Source of the DNA: Obelidium mucronatum
Lineage: Eukaryota > Chytridiomycota > Chytridiomycetes > Chytridiales > Chytriomycetaceae
Length of the DNA stretch: 64,000 nt
Direction of reading: 5' to 3'
Assembly (NCBI GenBank): GCA_025765595.1
Contig: JAIVFH010000018.1
Location: 124,001-188,000 of the forward strand
Both the position numbers and the translations under genes were made by a program. Shown piece by piece: positions 11,393-25,547 of the stretch; the first letter of the stretch is position 1; every line of letters starts with the position of its first letter. Under the pieces are notes generated by a model that saw only the letters and a program-made list of their open reading frames with translations, had not been told where the DNA came from and did no database searches.

Positions 11393-12950
11393 TCAAAATC
11401 TCTTGTTTCTTGGTGGTGGAGACTTTGGGCGCAACGTTTCAATTTCTGGGCGTCAAAGAAATTCAAAACTCCAGAAAGAAATCGTAACAAAAAAAAAATA
11501 CAAACCTTGACTGAAAGGAACAACCGCAGCATTACGAAACCATTGAACGTATTCGTCCCTATTAAAGTTGGATTTCGATAGTCCTGCCCCAACCGTCAAC
11601 CAACCCTGCCGGATATTGTTGTCACGTCCAAATAGCTCCAATCTACGTTTCCCAAGACAAAAATTTTCAATGATGGAGTACAATTCTTCAGGCTTTGCAG
11701 TATCTCCATTGGGGGGTTCTTCGCTTATAATAACATCCGTGTCAACGTTGCAATGGATGAAGTGTGTGTCAATTGAACGGCGAAGTGTTCCACGAATTCC
11801 AACCAAGCAATGCTCCTAAGATGAAGAGGAATGAGCTAAATGTATAAAAGGATTCAAAACGCTGAACCTTTTGGCGTTGGAGGCAAGGAATCGGGCCAAC
11901 TTGATATGATCCCTTTTGGAAGGAAAGAAAAGCACGCGATAAGTATGAACCCCCACAGAACCAAAAAAAACACCAACCTCCCATGACTTGTTGGTTTTTG
12001 CCCAAATAATATCTTCAGCTCTCCTGTAGCCCCAACGCGCCAACAAGTCTCGACCACATTCCAGGCCCTCTCCGTCACCTTAAATATTGCCATCAAAAAA
12101 GTAAAAAAAAAAAAAAAAAAAAAAATTTAAAAAAAAACACAAGCTAGCATGCCGAATGACCAAATATAAGTACCGATCCAAATGAAAATGAATGATCTTG
12201 GAGCAGCGATATCTTGAATATTCATTGACGCGACATCTTCCCAACTCCACGCCGTCTTCAAGCCTTCCGAGAACCCAGCTGGAATCTTGCGGAATTCATT
12301 TTCATAGGCGATTTTAGATCTCGAAGCATACTCCAACAACGGTGGATCAATCAGAATCACTTGGTGAAGACACCCGTTTAGCCAGGCTCAGTAATACATA
12401 TAGGGTACAACAGGTTACTTTTCCAACGCTTACCATCAAACTGGGACCCCAAAGCCCTCAAATCAAACTTCCACAAATCTGTTTTCAGGGTTCGCGCAGG
12501 TGTGGAGTGTTGTAACACCAAGTTTCTCTTGAGGGTGAACAGGGCATCGAGTTTCGGGTATTCTTCGAACCGAGTGTTTGGATCAGCATCGCGGACATAG
12601 TTTTGCGGGCGTTGCGATGTGAGAACAAAGTTTTCAAGGTGGTCGTTTTTGAGGATCTTTTTGACTATGGGTGCTGTCACCACCGAGCGAGCGGGAGTGG
12701 GAGTGGGTTTCGATGGAGTTTTGAATGGTTGCTGATCGGTTGATGGTGGTGTCGATTGGCGGTGTGAACCCCAGTTGACCCAGCGTGTATTTGTGGTTGG
12801 GATCAGCTCGGTGGTGAATTCGAGCTTGGCGCCGGTTGGGGCAGCTGCAGGACCAGGCGGAGAAGCGACGAGTCCGCGTTGTAGTAAGCGCAACCGTTGC
12901 TTCTCTTTCAAGGTTTCCACGAGACTGCTTTTCTCAAGCGGGAGTGGCAT
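11393..12950 (-). CDS. METTL14: METTL14-like subunit of the m6A RNA methyltransferase
   Basis: This MT-A70 family member is expected to pair with METTL3/Ime4 in the nucleus. The start at 12950 gives [20 protein letters not shown], a family-like N-terminal helix, then a disordered Pro/Thr linker. Family blocks include [67 protein letters not shown] and [16 protein letters not shown]. The last intron must use an acceptor just before AAATTGAAACG. That frame ends [17 protein letters not shown], matching the RPKSPPP end of METTL14, whereas the longer overlapping frame does not. The catalytic-motif position reads DPPL rather than the EPPL of human METTL14. Several introns carry A-runs on the plus strand (for example A23 near 12103-12125). 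Confidence 0.9.
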
Positions 12951-13122
12951 CCTTTTACGATAAATTAATTTCTCCAAGAACGTGTTTACTGTCGTGTCTC
13001 TTTTTAATTTATTTCGTCTTGTCCTCTCTTTTCCTCTTTTATTTCGTCATATACTCTTTTTCCTCTTTCTATTTTCCGTTGTTCTTTCTCACGAGCTGTC
13101 ATTCCAGAACATTGAAAAAAAA

Positions 13123-14706
13123 ATGACTCCGCCCCAGCCCCCACAACAGCTTACACAGGTACCGCAACCGGTGCCAATGGAGCCTCATATTGCATCGCAT
13201 AATTGCCTTCGCGTAACAGTTGTTCGGCAGTTAAGCTCAACACCGTTCTCTTTTTTTTGTGGTTGTTGAAAACAAACGAACAAAAAAAAAAAAAAACAGT
13301 GCCGAAACGAAACTGAATCAGAAAGGACCTGGAGGCAGATTCATGCAAGGACAGCTGGGTAAAACAAAAATCTCAATTAGTCGAATTCTTATTCTTGCTG
13401 AACATTTCTGTTTTTCCAGATGAAGGGCTGACGGAAAAAGGACTAATCGAAGCAAAAGCCCTGGCCTATAGACTCCGAAAACAAAAATTCAATCAGATTT
13501 TTACAAGCGATCTCAAGAGATCCGTTCAGGTATTCTTGGGAGGCAGAAAAATCATGGTTAAACATTGTGAAAGTTAATCAATCTTTCCAGACCACCAATG
13601 AAATTGAGAAGTATCAAATTGGAGTGAAAGTAACTACTGATATCCGCCTTCGAGAACAGGTATTCTACCTGGACTCAAATATTAATTGACTTATGATAAA
13701 TTTACTTTAGGACTTGGCGGACTTGGCTGGAAAAAAAGTACCTGAAGTTCAAAGCGTTTTGAAGGCAAACGACAAACACATGGATGAATACTTGAAATCT
13801 AAGGGAGAGCCAAGTGCAGTTTTCAAGGCAAGAGTGTTGGAATTCTACAATGATTTAGTTATCGAAAACCTGGTTGAGCCCCACTATGACTTTCTCGATT
13901 CGCTTGCCGAACAAGAAGCAAAACGAGACATGGAGCTATCAGCACGAATGAAAAACCAACAACCTCCCTCAACGGAAAAATCTGCAAAAAATCCTGAACA
14001 AGATGCTAGCCTAACAGAGAATCCCACACCGCCGACTCCAGGTCCCTTAAACAAATCGCAATCGGCACCTGCGCATTCAATCAATTCATCGCCACTGGTT
14101 CCTCCACTTGTAACAGGCAATCTGTCATTTTCAAATTGCCTTGCAAGTCCCCACTCTCCTTCGTATCACCTTCCACATCCGCTTCTTGTTCCGACATCCC
14201 CAATTCGCTCTACAACAACGGCGTCCCCACCCCCTCAGAACTTGCGACAGCGTCGTCCACAGTTTCCGCAACAGCATATTCTACTCGTTACTCATGGCGG
14301 CGTGATAAAGGCTCTATTCAAGCATCTCACTGCCGAGCTTGGCTTTCACGTCAAGCAGCTCCACGTTGGATTTCCCAAACCTGTGTCAGTGTACGAATTT
14401 GTGATCAGCAAACAGTTTTGGAAAGACGGAGACTACGAATGGTCTGGGGAGGTGGTACAAATGAATAACGTGTCCCATTTAGCAATGATGGTTGAGAAGC
14501 ATGGAGAAGAGAAGGATCGACTCATGATGCGGGCAAGGAGAGGGAAGGGTCCCCCCAGAACAACGAATGATGGAAAAGCCTTGCCAAACTTGCCAGAGAA
14601 AACAGACGCGTATTTGAAAGACGTCACGTCTGCTTCGTGTCCAACGCCACAAGTATCTCCCGAGAAGTCTGGTCCACCAAAGGTTAAGCGGTCTTTGGGA
14701 TGGTGA
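13123..14706 (+). CDS. Histidine phosphatase, TIGAR/fructose-2,6-bisphosphatase-like
   Basis: Five exons fit: 13123-13229, 13300-13358, 13420-13529, 13591-13659 and 13711-14706. The exon 1/2 splice creates LRVTVVRHAETKLNQ, the RHG-type catalytic loop, here RHAE; the intron cuts through the catalytic His codon. GQLDEGLTEKGLIEAKALA follows, as in TIGAR and cofactor-dependent phosphoglycerate mutases. A low-complexity Ser/Pro insert of about 110 residues separates it from ILLVTHGGVIKALFKHL with the second catalytic His. The C-terminus is a basic Ser/Pro tail. The acidic residue expected between the two histidines probably lies near EFYNDLV. Family membership is sure; the substrate is not. It is divergent from METTL14 across 172 bp. 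Confidence 0.82.
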
Positions 14707-14882
14707 ATTGTGCTGTTTCCGTCTTTCATATTTTCTGCGGCAACCAATAAAAAAGCGTCATTAAACTCTATGAAAATGAGTCATGAGCACGGGCAGCTTT
14801 TGTTTATTAATTGGTTCGTGATGGCATAGGAAGTCGGTTCTTTTGCACCAAGTTTCATCATTTCAAATAAAAAGGAGAGAAG

Positions 14883-15074
14883 GGGTTCGGCGTCAGCAGG
14901 CGGCAGTGTAAGGCCAGCGACACCAGTTCGAGGGTCTGGTGCAAGCACACAGGGTCCCAAGAGAGATTCAAAAATATTTGTGATAATAGATACGTACAAT
15001 GTACGCAGATTTAGTTATCACACTAAATAGAACAGATACTACACTTGATCTTAGCCAATAGGCTTGAGAGGATT
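14883..15074 (-). ncRNA. U2 spliceosomal snRNA
   Basis: On the minus strand, near the 5' end, the RNA reads TTGGCTAAGATCAAGTGTAG and continues TATCTGTTC, the near-invariant U2 segment that contains the branch-point recognition sequence GUAGUA. Next come a IIa-like hairpin (TTTAG...CTAAA), a second perfect hairpin (GCGTAC-ATT-GTACGT), an Sm-like site AATATTTTTGA at about 14970-14980, and two 3' stem-loops, one with arms ACCAG/CTGGT and one with GGTGTCGCTGGC against GCCTGCTGACGCC. Predicted length is about 190 nt, normal for U2. The 5' end was set from the TATA box about 30 bp upstream; the 3' end is approximate. It explains a stretch with no convincing protein gene. Confidence 0.93.
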
Positions 15075-15104
15075 GTAAGGAACAACGGAAGGGGGTGGGC
15101 CTGG

Positions 15105-15112
15105 CTTTTATA
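15105..15112 (-). promoter_or_regulatory. TATA box of the U2 snRNA gene
   Basis: The minus strand reads TATAAAAG about 30 bp upstream of the inferred U2 5' end, the distance expected for a TATA element. SEC15 starts divergently at 15195. Confidence 0.75.
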
Positions 15113-15194
15113 CTTTTTTTGCGTGCGCAGTCGGGGTTACACAAGTGCTTGGTGCTTATAATAATTTTGAAGACGCTTTGATTGTAGCGTCAAA

Positions 15195-18100
15195 ATGAAT
15201 GCAACAAGCGACATCGCACTCGCGAAAACGGAAGATAGGTTTGATTCGGATGCCCTTCTTTTGCACATCAGACAAACTCACTCTGCATCGCAAGCGCGTC
15301 TGATTGGTTAGTTGTAACTGTCTAACTAAAGCCTGACGCGTATTTCTTCAGAACTTCTCAACGACTTGGAAGATATTCAATTGCAGCTATCCAAGAGTGT
15401 CCAAGACAAGATTGAGATCATGTACAATGAATGCGGTTTGGAGTTCAATACGCGTGTAACTGAAATTGTTAATATGCGAGAGACAAAGGGTTTGTTGTTG
15501 ATTTGTTCTTCTCTGGCTCATCTCTGTTTGGTCTTTTCAATTATCACGTTTGTCCAGAGGCTTCAGAAGCGAAATTGAAAAAGTTTTATGAAGCGTTAAT
15601 GTCGAGTTTCGATCAATTCTTCTAGCGATTTGTCTCTTACTTTTTCTATTATTATTTTATTGTTTTTGCTTCCTGAAATAAACAACACCCAAAATGGATC
15701 TCCAGCAAATGATTCGCGAGGTACCGGCATCCAAGAACAACAGATTTGGTCTGCAGATATGCTAACTGCAGCCTCTGATAGCTCGCGATATCTGATTCTA
15801 GCAACTCTGAGTCTGTTGGGGACGAATTCGACAAAATCTCATATACTGTCAAAACTGTTTTACAAAGCTCCAAAGAGCAGGCGTTCAGTGATCACTTGAC
15901 CCAGTTTATAGCAAAAAAGGAGTCTGAGATAGAAAAGATGTGCAACTTCCACTATCAGGTTTCTAGTGACGACGCGTTTGCCTCCTCTCAACTTCGAAAT
16001 ACAGGAATTTGTCCAGTCTGTCGAGCAGCTTTTAAAAGTACGATTGGGAACCGCCCATTTGAAGACAAAGATTATGAGCTTAAATTCTGAGATGCAGGAC
16101 GCAGGAACGAAAATTATTGAAAAAGTAGAGTGGTTATCACATATTTCACAAGCTCACGAGTTGCGCATCCACAGAAAAAGGAGATCATAGACTATCGAAG
16201 GATCTTACTGAATGTAGAGCTCGCTATGGAGTGTGTTCAGACATGTCTTGTCGTTTTGGATGTGGCCAACAAAATCAATAGTCAAATCGAAAAGGGAAAA
16301 CACTATTCCGCATTACGGGTAGATTCAATGCAACGCTTTGTTTTGGTTTTTCTTCCAGCTTATTTATTTTGCTCGGTTCCCTTGCGCAGATGCTCGACGA
16401 CTTACAAACCACCCACCTCCCAAGAATCATAGAATACGCCTTTGCCAAAGAAATGGGTGAGCAGTTGGTGCGGTCAAAGTTTTCTATATTAACCGTTAGT
16501 AAAAGAGCATTTCATTCCAATTCAACGGGAGAATATTCGAGAGGCAGTCTTGAAGGAAATCAGAAACTGGCTGGGAACGTGAGTCTATGTCAAAACACAC
16601 CACATTCGAATCTGACGCTTCAAAAACCAAAAAAAGAGTGAATGAAAAAACTCGAGCTGTTGGAAAAGCCGCCTTGAATATCAGTGAGCGCCGTGAATTG
16701 AAGAGGCTGGAAAACATCGTCACACACGGCCACAGCATCTCCCTGGATTTTATTGCAAACGAAGACATGGATGGTAGCTCGAATTTTTTTTCCGTCCTCC
16801 TCTGACATTGTTTGCCTCACATTGTTTGTAGTGTTTGACGTGGCGTCTGAACATATTGACTTCAAACCGTTATATAAATGCATACATATTCATGATGTCC
16901 TGGGAAAACGGAGTAAATTTATTGAACAGTTTGAGGGGCATCGCGGGGTGAATTCTTTGGTTTTTGCTGTTTCTGGTTCTCACAATTTCATTTTTCACAG
17001 ACCCAAGCCGATCTTCTATTTGAATCAAACTTTTCAATTAATTCAGATGATTTAAAGGGGTTCGAAATATATCTCCAAGATGCTGTTGGTTTCTTTATTA
17101 TGGAAGCTGTGATAATGAGTTCCACACAAAACTTCCGTTCCCGAACAACAGTATGGGAGCTTTCTCCTTTTCTTTTATTCGCAATATTTAATTTCAAATA
17201 GGTAGAGCATCTGTGGGAAATATCATCGGACAAGCTAAATCGTATTGTGATTGAAGGACTTCAGGGATGTCAAAACCCTGAAGCCTTCTTTGCCATAAAG
17301 CAAAGTCTCTCTGCCTACGTTCACACTCTTCAAGTATATATTATTTATTGTTTCATCGATTTTGTTCCACTAATGTGTCGTCCATAGGGATATGGTTATG
17401 CGGTGGAAAAACTCCAAACCTTGATTTTGTCACTGTTCGACCGACATATTGAACTGACAAAAATGGCCTGCTGCGAACAAATAATTGAGGTAGGAATCTG
17501 GAACTAAATAACGAATATTCCGTCATCCTCACTCCTTCGAGTGGACTCCAGACTATTGAAGACGACGATTGCACACCGGTTATTGTGGAAAACATGGAAG
17601 AGTATCAAACAATTCTCGGCACCATACGATTCGAAGATAAAATACCGAATAATGCAGTGTAACTTGATTTCCTTTGCTTTCACTTAATTTCTTGGCTTAT
17701 TTTCACCACCAGATTTCCCCGTGCTCTTGCTTTCTCAAAGACTGTACCTGATTGCTGCTACTTAATTAAAGCATATGTCAATGGATTTTATCGGTTTTCA
17801 AATGGGTTTGATCAGCATCATAGTGAAATGGATGACCTGCTCAAAAAGGTTGAGTCCATGCAAGATGATATCGTATTTTACTGAACTTAAGCTACAGTCC
17901 CTTGAAGGAATACTAATAAATACCGTCGGGGCTTCCCTTTCACGAAAAATGGGCGAATGCGGTCTGGGCGAATGTATTCAGATCCTAGTGAATGGGGAAT
18001 ATTTCCGTGTGGCTGTTGCTGAGTTGGAGTTGATTTTCACTGAAAAAAAGTTGAGGCGTGACTTTAAACCGAATTTCAAATACTGACTGCGAGGTTTTTA

Positions 18101-18975
18101 GGGGAACCAGTAAGGGTCATGTATCCCTTCAAGCATCCAAGTTCTATGTGGATTTTCGTGGTGTATGTGAAAAGCGCATTGCTAATCTTGTCACCAACAA
18201 AATTGAAGAAATTTTGAACTCTTCAGCGCATTATGAATGGTTAGTGCCGTGTGGCGGTGCCATTGTATTTACTTATGATATGTGTAGGAATTCAAATGCT
18301 GCCCATCCAACGCCTAGCCCCTATCTTCAAGGTAACGGTTTTCTTGTTGCCTTGATTCGTATAAATTCGGCGTTTTCCAGATATTGCGAACTTTCTCAAC
18401 TCACTTATGATGTCTGAGCTGTCGATTCTGTCATCTGGGGGCAAGCAGAATATCTATCAGACCGTTATGCACCGTTTGGCCGAGTCACTGAACAATTTGC
18501 TTGTGTCGAAGTCCGGAAAGAAGATTTGCCCCCATTTTGTCGATACTTTTGCAAAGGACATTCAGTTTTTGGAGAACTTTATTGCCTGTCTCGATAATTC
18601 CTCGCACATTGATGATATATTCCTCGAACTAAGACAGGTTCTTACATGCAACAGAAAAAAATGATAATCCCTAATTGCTTGATACAGACAACCACATTCC
18701 TCTTGTCTGACAGTTATGAGCAGTTTCTCAATCCCGAAACGAGAAACAGGAATTACAATAGAATCAATCCCAGTAACTTGGCCATACTTTTAGAAAAGTA
18801 ATATTGAACTGCTCCATATCGGTATCTGGTTATTAACTTTTCTGTGTGTAGGATCAAGCCAGAAGCTTCATTCATGGTTGGCTTAACCGCAGCTCAAAAA
18901 GCCCGCGTAAAGAGTATTGATTTCGTAACGAAACAGCTGCGTGAGCATCCATCAAGGAATGTGTCGAGTGTATAG
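15195..18975 (+). CDS. SEC15: Exocyst complex subunit Sec15 (EXOC6)
   Basis: This exocyst subunit tethers secretory vesicles and binds Sec4/Rab8-GTP. The N-terminus at 15195 reads MNATSDIALAKTEDRFD. After many short introns come EFVQSVEQLLKVR, KKKEIIDYRRILLNVELAME, LVVLDVANKINSQIEKGKHY and the LDDLQTTHLPRIIEYAFAKE block, the clear Sec15 signature, then HIHDVLGKRSKFIEQF. The end at 18973-18975 follows MVGLTAAQKARVKSIDFVTK. At least a dozen exons are present; I did not fix every border between about 15490 and 17800. Its stop is only 39 bp before the kinesin ATG on the same strand. SEC2, whose product physically cooperates with Sec15 in yeast, lies 8 kb away. Confidence 0.88.
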
Positions 18976-19014
18976 CCTTGTAATAAAAGAATATTTTCGA
19001 CCCAAAAATAAAAC

Positions 19015-22151
<3,137 letters not shown>

Positions 22152-22245
22152 ATTTAAATGGCGTTGGAGTTTCTGAAAACAAAACAAAAAAAAGATCGTT
22201 CATCATCTTCATTTCGAACTGTTTATAAAAGCTTTAATTTATCGC

Positions 22246-23441
22246 TTAATTGAGAAGCACTCGCAGCTTTTCCAGCAAGGCCTTGTTTTCTTCGCCAGTC
22301 CCAACAGTAATTCTCAAGCATCCAGTACACCCCAACTCCATTCCTCGGAATCGAACGACAATTTGTTCTACTTCAGCCAATTGCTTGTAAACGGATAGAG
22401 CAAAGTCATTATCTGGTTGACCATTCTCATTCAGCAGCTGCGCCACCACAAAGTTTGCGTCATTTGCACCCAAGATGCGACCCACTCGAGCGAATTTTTG
22501 TAGCCCATCAATCAAGGCATCCCGCTGTTCCCAAATCTTTTGCACATTGTCATTCATTTTGGCAATGCCTTCTGGCTGTAACGCGGCAATAGCTACATTG
22601 CTGGCAAGAGTAGAAACGTTGTATGGGGCTTTCGTGTTGTTGAAAACGCGTGTAATTTCTGGATTAGCAATAGAAATTCCAACTCTGTATTTTGAAAAGA
22701 TGCGTTGAGGGTGATGCGTACCAGCGAGTGCCAAGCCAAACAAGCCAACATTACTTACCTAATTCCGGCAAGACCAAAAGACTTTGAAAGAGTTTGAATC
22801 ACAATCAAGTTTGGGTACTTGGTCGTCCAGGACGCAACTGAGGACGGTTGCTTGCAGAAATCGACGTACGCCTCGTCCACAAGCACGACGCCGTCGTACT
22901 CCTCAAACTCCAGGATCTCCTTGATGTCCTTCTCGGCCAACAGCGTGCCCGTCGGGTTTCCCGGCGAGCACAGGAACACAATCTTGATGGACTTGTCCGC
23001 GGCCAGCGCCTTCTTGATCTCGCTGGGCACGAGCGCAAAGCGGCCGTCGGCCACGTCCAGCGGCACCTTCACGATGGCCACGTCGTTGATGTTTGCGCAC
23101 ACGCTGTACATGCCGTAGGTGGGCGGGCAGATCAGGATCTTATCTCTGCCGGGCGCGCAGAACACGCGGATGGCGAGGTCGATCGACTCGTCGCTGCCGA
23201 CGCCGACGAAGAAGGAGTCCGCCGGCACGCCGCGCAGGCCCGCCAGCAGCGCCTTGAGCCGCGCCTGGTGCGGGTCCGGGTAGCGCTCGAGCTGGTCGCC
23301 GGCGGCGGCGGCGGCGGCCGGCCCGAAGGCGTTCTCGTTCGCGTCGAGCAGAATGCCGCTGGCGTAGTCGTCGCGCGCGCAGCGGTACGGCTGCAGCGCG
23401 AGGATGTTGGGCCGCACGGCCGCGGCGAGCGAGAAGGGCAT
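22246..23441 (-). CDS. HIS5: Histidinol-phosphate aminotransferase
   Basis: This PLP-dependent class II aminotransferase forms histidinol phosphate in histidine synthesis. Exon 1 (23441 to about 22757) encodes MPFSLAAAVRPNILALQPY, LDANENAFGP, FVGVGSDESIDLAIRVFC, the substrate/PLP region CSPGNPTGTLL, VLVDEAYVDF and TLSKSFGLAGIR, where the Lys of SKS is the PLP Schiff-base residue. A single intron joins it to VGISIANPEITRVFNN, ending LEKLRVLLN. Total length of about 380 residues is normal. Exon 1 is strongly GC-rich while exon 2 is ordinary. The gene is divergent from the phosphatase at 23501 with 59 bp between ATGs. Confidence 0.95.
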
Positions 23442-23500
23442 TTCTTGTTTCTTATCTGCACACTCGAATTATTAATCCCTCTTTAAACAATCGTCAAGAA

Positions 23501-24554
23501 ATGACATCACTCGAATTGACGGGAAAGGCATCCGAGATCGCCGCCTTCATCGACAGCGTCGACACCTTCCTGTTTGACTGCGACGGTAAGCTGCTGCATG
23601 CTTGAGTGTCATCCAGCTGATCGTGCATACCGTGCAACAACATGCAGGTGTCATCTGGCACGGCGACTATCCAATTGCAAATGTCATCAATGTCCTGGAG
23701 CAGCTTAGAGGAATGGTAGAGATCGAATCGAATCCATCATATTGTAAACTAATAACTTACCTATTTTTAAAGGGAAAACGCATTCTCTTTGTTACAAACA
23801 ACTCCACAAAGTCGAGAAGGCAATACCTGACCAAGTTTACGCAACTGAATATTGAAGCCTATGTGGTAAGCTTGTCGAATGGCGTCAAATGAAACCACCT
23901 GATACCTGTTCACAGGATGAGATTTTTGGTTCCGCCTATGCTGCCGCCTTCTACATCAAAAATACACTCAAATTTCCTGCAGACAAAAAAGTGTACGTGT
24001 GTGGCATGTCTGGGATTCTTGAAGAGCTTGAGTCTGAAGGAATCAACTACTGCGGGTCGGCAGAGGACAATGAAAACTTGAAGTCCATGGCCGAAATGTC
24101 CTCAGTGAAGAACGATCCTGATGTTGGCGCTGTTTTGTTTGGATTTGATCTGGACTTGAATTACAAGAAGCTTGCAAAGGCATTCACCTACTTGACGCAC
24201 AATCCCGACTGCCACTTTTTGGCCACCAACCAAGACCTCACATTTCCTACAAAGGATACAGTGTATCCAGGAACGGGTGCTCTTTTGGCATCTTTGAGTG
24301 CTCCGTTGGGTAGAAAGCCAATTGTTCTCGGAAAGCCTGAACCAACAATGATGGATGTTATTGTTGACAAGTTCCACTTAAATCGTGAAAGGACGTGCAT
24401 GGTGGGAGACAGGCTTGACACGGATATTCTTTTTGGAAAGACTGGTGGGCTCAAGACGTTGCTGGTTCTCACAGGAGTTACTCCAGCAGTGGGATGGGAA
24501 AAGCAGGAGATCCAAGCCGATTTCGTGATTGATTCTTTGGGTAACTTGTTGTGA
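23501..24554 (+). CDS. HAD phosphatase, Pho13 / phosphoglycolate phosphatase type
   Basis: This HAD-superfamily C2-cap phosphatase removes toxic side products such as 2-phosphoglycolate, or acts as p-nitrophenylphosphatase. Three introns split it. FLFDCDGVIWHGDYPIANVI has the nucleophile/acid pair DxD, with the intron right after FDCDG. KRILFVTNNSTKSRRQY is motif II. VVLFGFDL-type cap residues read GAVLFGFDLDLNY. GKPEPTMMDVIVDKF and MVGDRLDTDILFGK are motifs III and IV. The end is at 24554, length about 300 residues, as expected. The choice between the PGP and PHO13 names cannot be made from sequence alone. Confidence 0.92.
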
Positions 24555-24660
24555 TAAATTGGTTTACCGATGGTCGATACTTAGTGGCAAGCAGAATCAA
24601 TTGGGGGAATAAGACTTCATTTGCATTTTTCTTCAACCCGTGCCATAGTACCAAGATATC

Positions 24661-25490
24661 TCACTTTTTGTATCGCTGCAATGTAGCATTGAGTCGATCG
24701 CATTTTGAATCCAGCCTCGATGCCATCTCTTCCACCTTTTTGTCCAATGCTTCAAACTTCTTTTGGTATTCCACCTGAAAGCTAAAAAGACCTTCCATAA
24801 CCACTGAAACGGGAAACAGAATGAGTTTACTTGACTTCTGATCAAATACTTACTCTTCAAATCAATTGAACGCGTTCGTTCTAATAGTTCAAGTTGCACA
24901 ATTTGTTGCTCTAAAGCTTCAATGGTTTTATCCGCCGCATTCTGTGGGCGCGCTTCTCCCATTGTTACTGAAAAGCGGGAAAGCTTGGCGTCTTTTTTTC
25001 CATAAGAAAAGGCAGGGTCCATTCCATGGATCTTATCGATTTCTGTAGCGAGCGTCCCATCTTTAAAGCTATTCCGTAGAAGATTATATTTAGAGAATGG
25101 AAGGAGCAGCATAATCGGCAATTATTGTGTGAAAGTACCTCTTTTCAAAACGGCCAATAGAATCGTTTGGACATTCCACCTCCACAATGAAGCACTTTTC
25201 TTCGCCAGTCAGCTTCAGGTTGAACTTTGACGCTTGAAAGTTCTTCTCAAAGAACCAGAAGAGATCCGGTTGAGTCTCCTAGAGATCCGGCGGTTTTTTT
25301 TGTTGTTGAGGGAATCCTGAAGAGGAAAACGCGTCTGGTAAAGAGATCTACGTTACCTTCCACACCTATTGAACACACATATGTAAGGGGGGGTAGAAAA
25401 AAAATTAAAGACAGAACACAGCTAGACTACACAAACCTGCCACGCAAAGCCTGTTTTGGCGATGAACGACACAAGTTTTAGGTCACTCAT
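24661..25490 (-). CDS. Unrecognised protein with C-terminal coiled coil
   Basis: I do not recognise this protein. The ATG at 25490 gives MSDLKLVSFIAKTGFAWQ; downstream exons encode ETQPDLFWFFEKNFQASKF, LKLTGEEKCFIVEVECPN and SFKDGTLATEIDKIHGMD, then a heptad-rich segment around AADKTIEALEQQIVQLELLE, and a last exon with EYQKKFEALDKKVEEMASRL ending RYKK. A beta-rich head followed by a coiled coil resembles the XRCC4/SAS-6-like layout, but no residue-level match is visible to me. A 9-nt exon (Val-Trp-Lys) between two introns near 25360 is optional; skipping it leaves the frame intact. The gene is divergent from EXO1 (57 bp between ATGs). Confidence 0.6.
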
Positions 25491-25547
25491 ATGTGTTTAT
25501 TTTGATTTCAAAAAAAAAATATATCTTGTTATTTATTTGGCACGCAA

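Noticed and set aside
11371..11592. Alternative METTL14 ending ([14 protein letters not shown]...)
   Set aside because: Using a later acceptor gives [15 protein letters not shown], which matches the conserved C-terminus of METTL14.
14781..14999. 72-codon minus-strand frame
   Set aside because: It lies inside the U2 snRNA gene; the RNA match is far stronger.
22805..23486. Several long frames on both strands over HIS5 exon 1
   Set aside because: Only the HIS5 frame shows a conserved family; the others arise from the lack of stops in GC-rich DNA.
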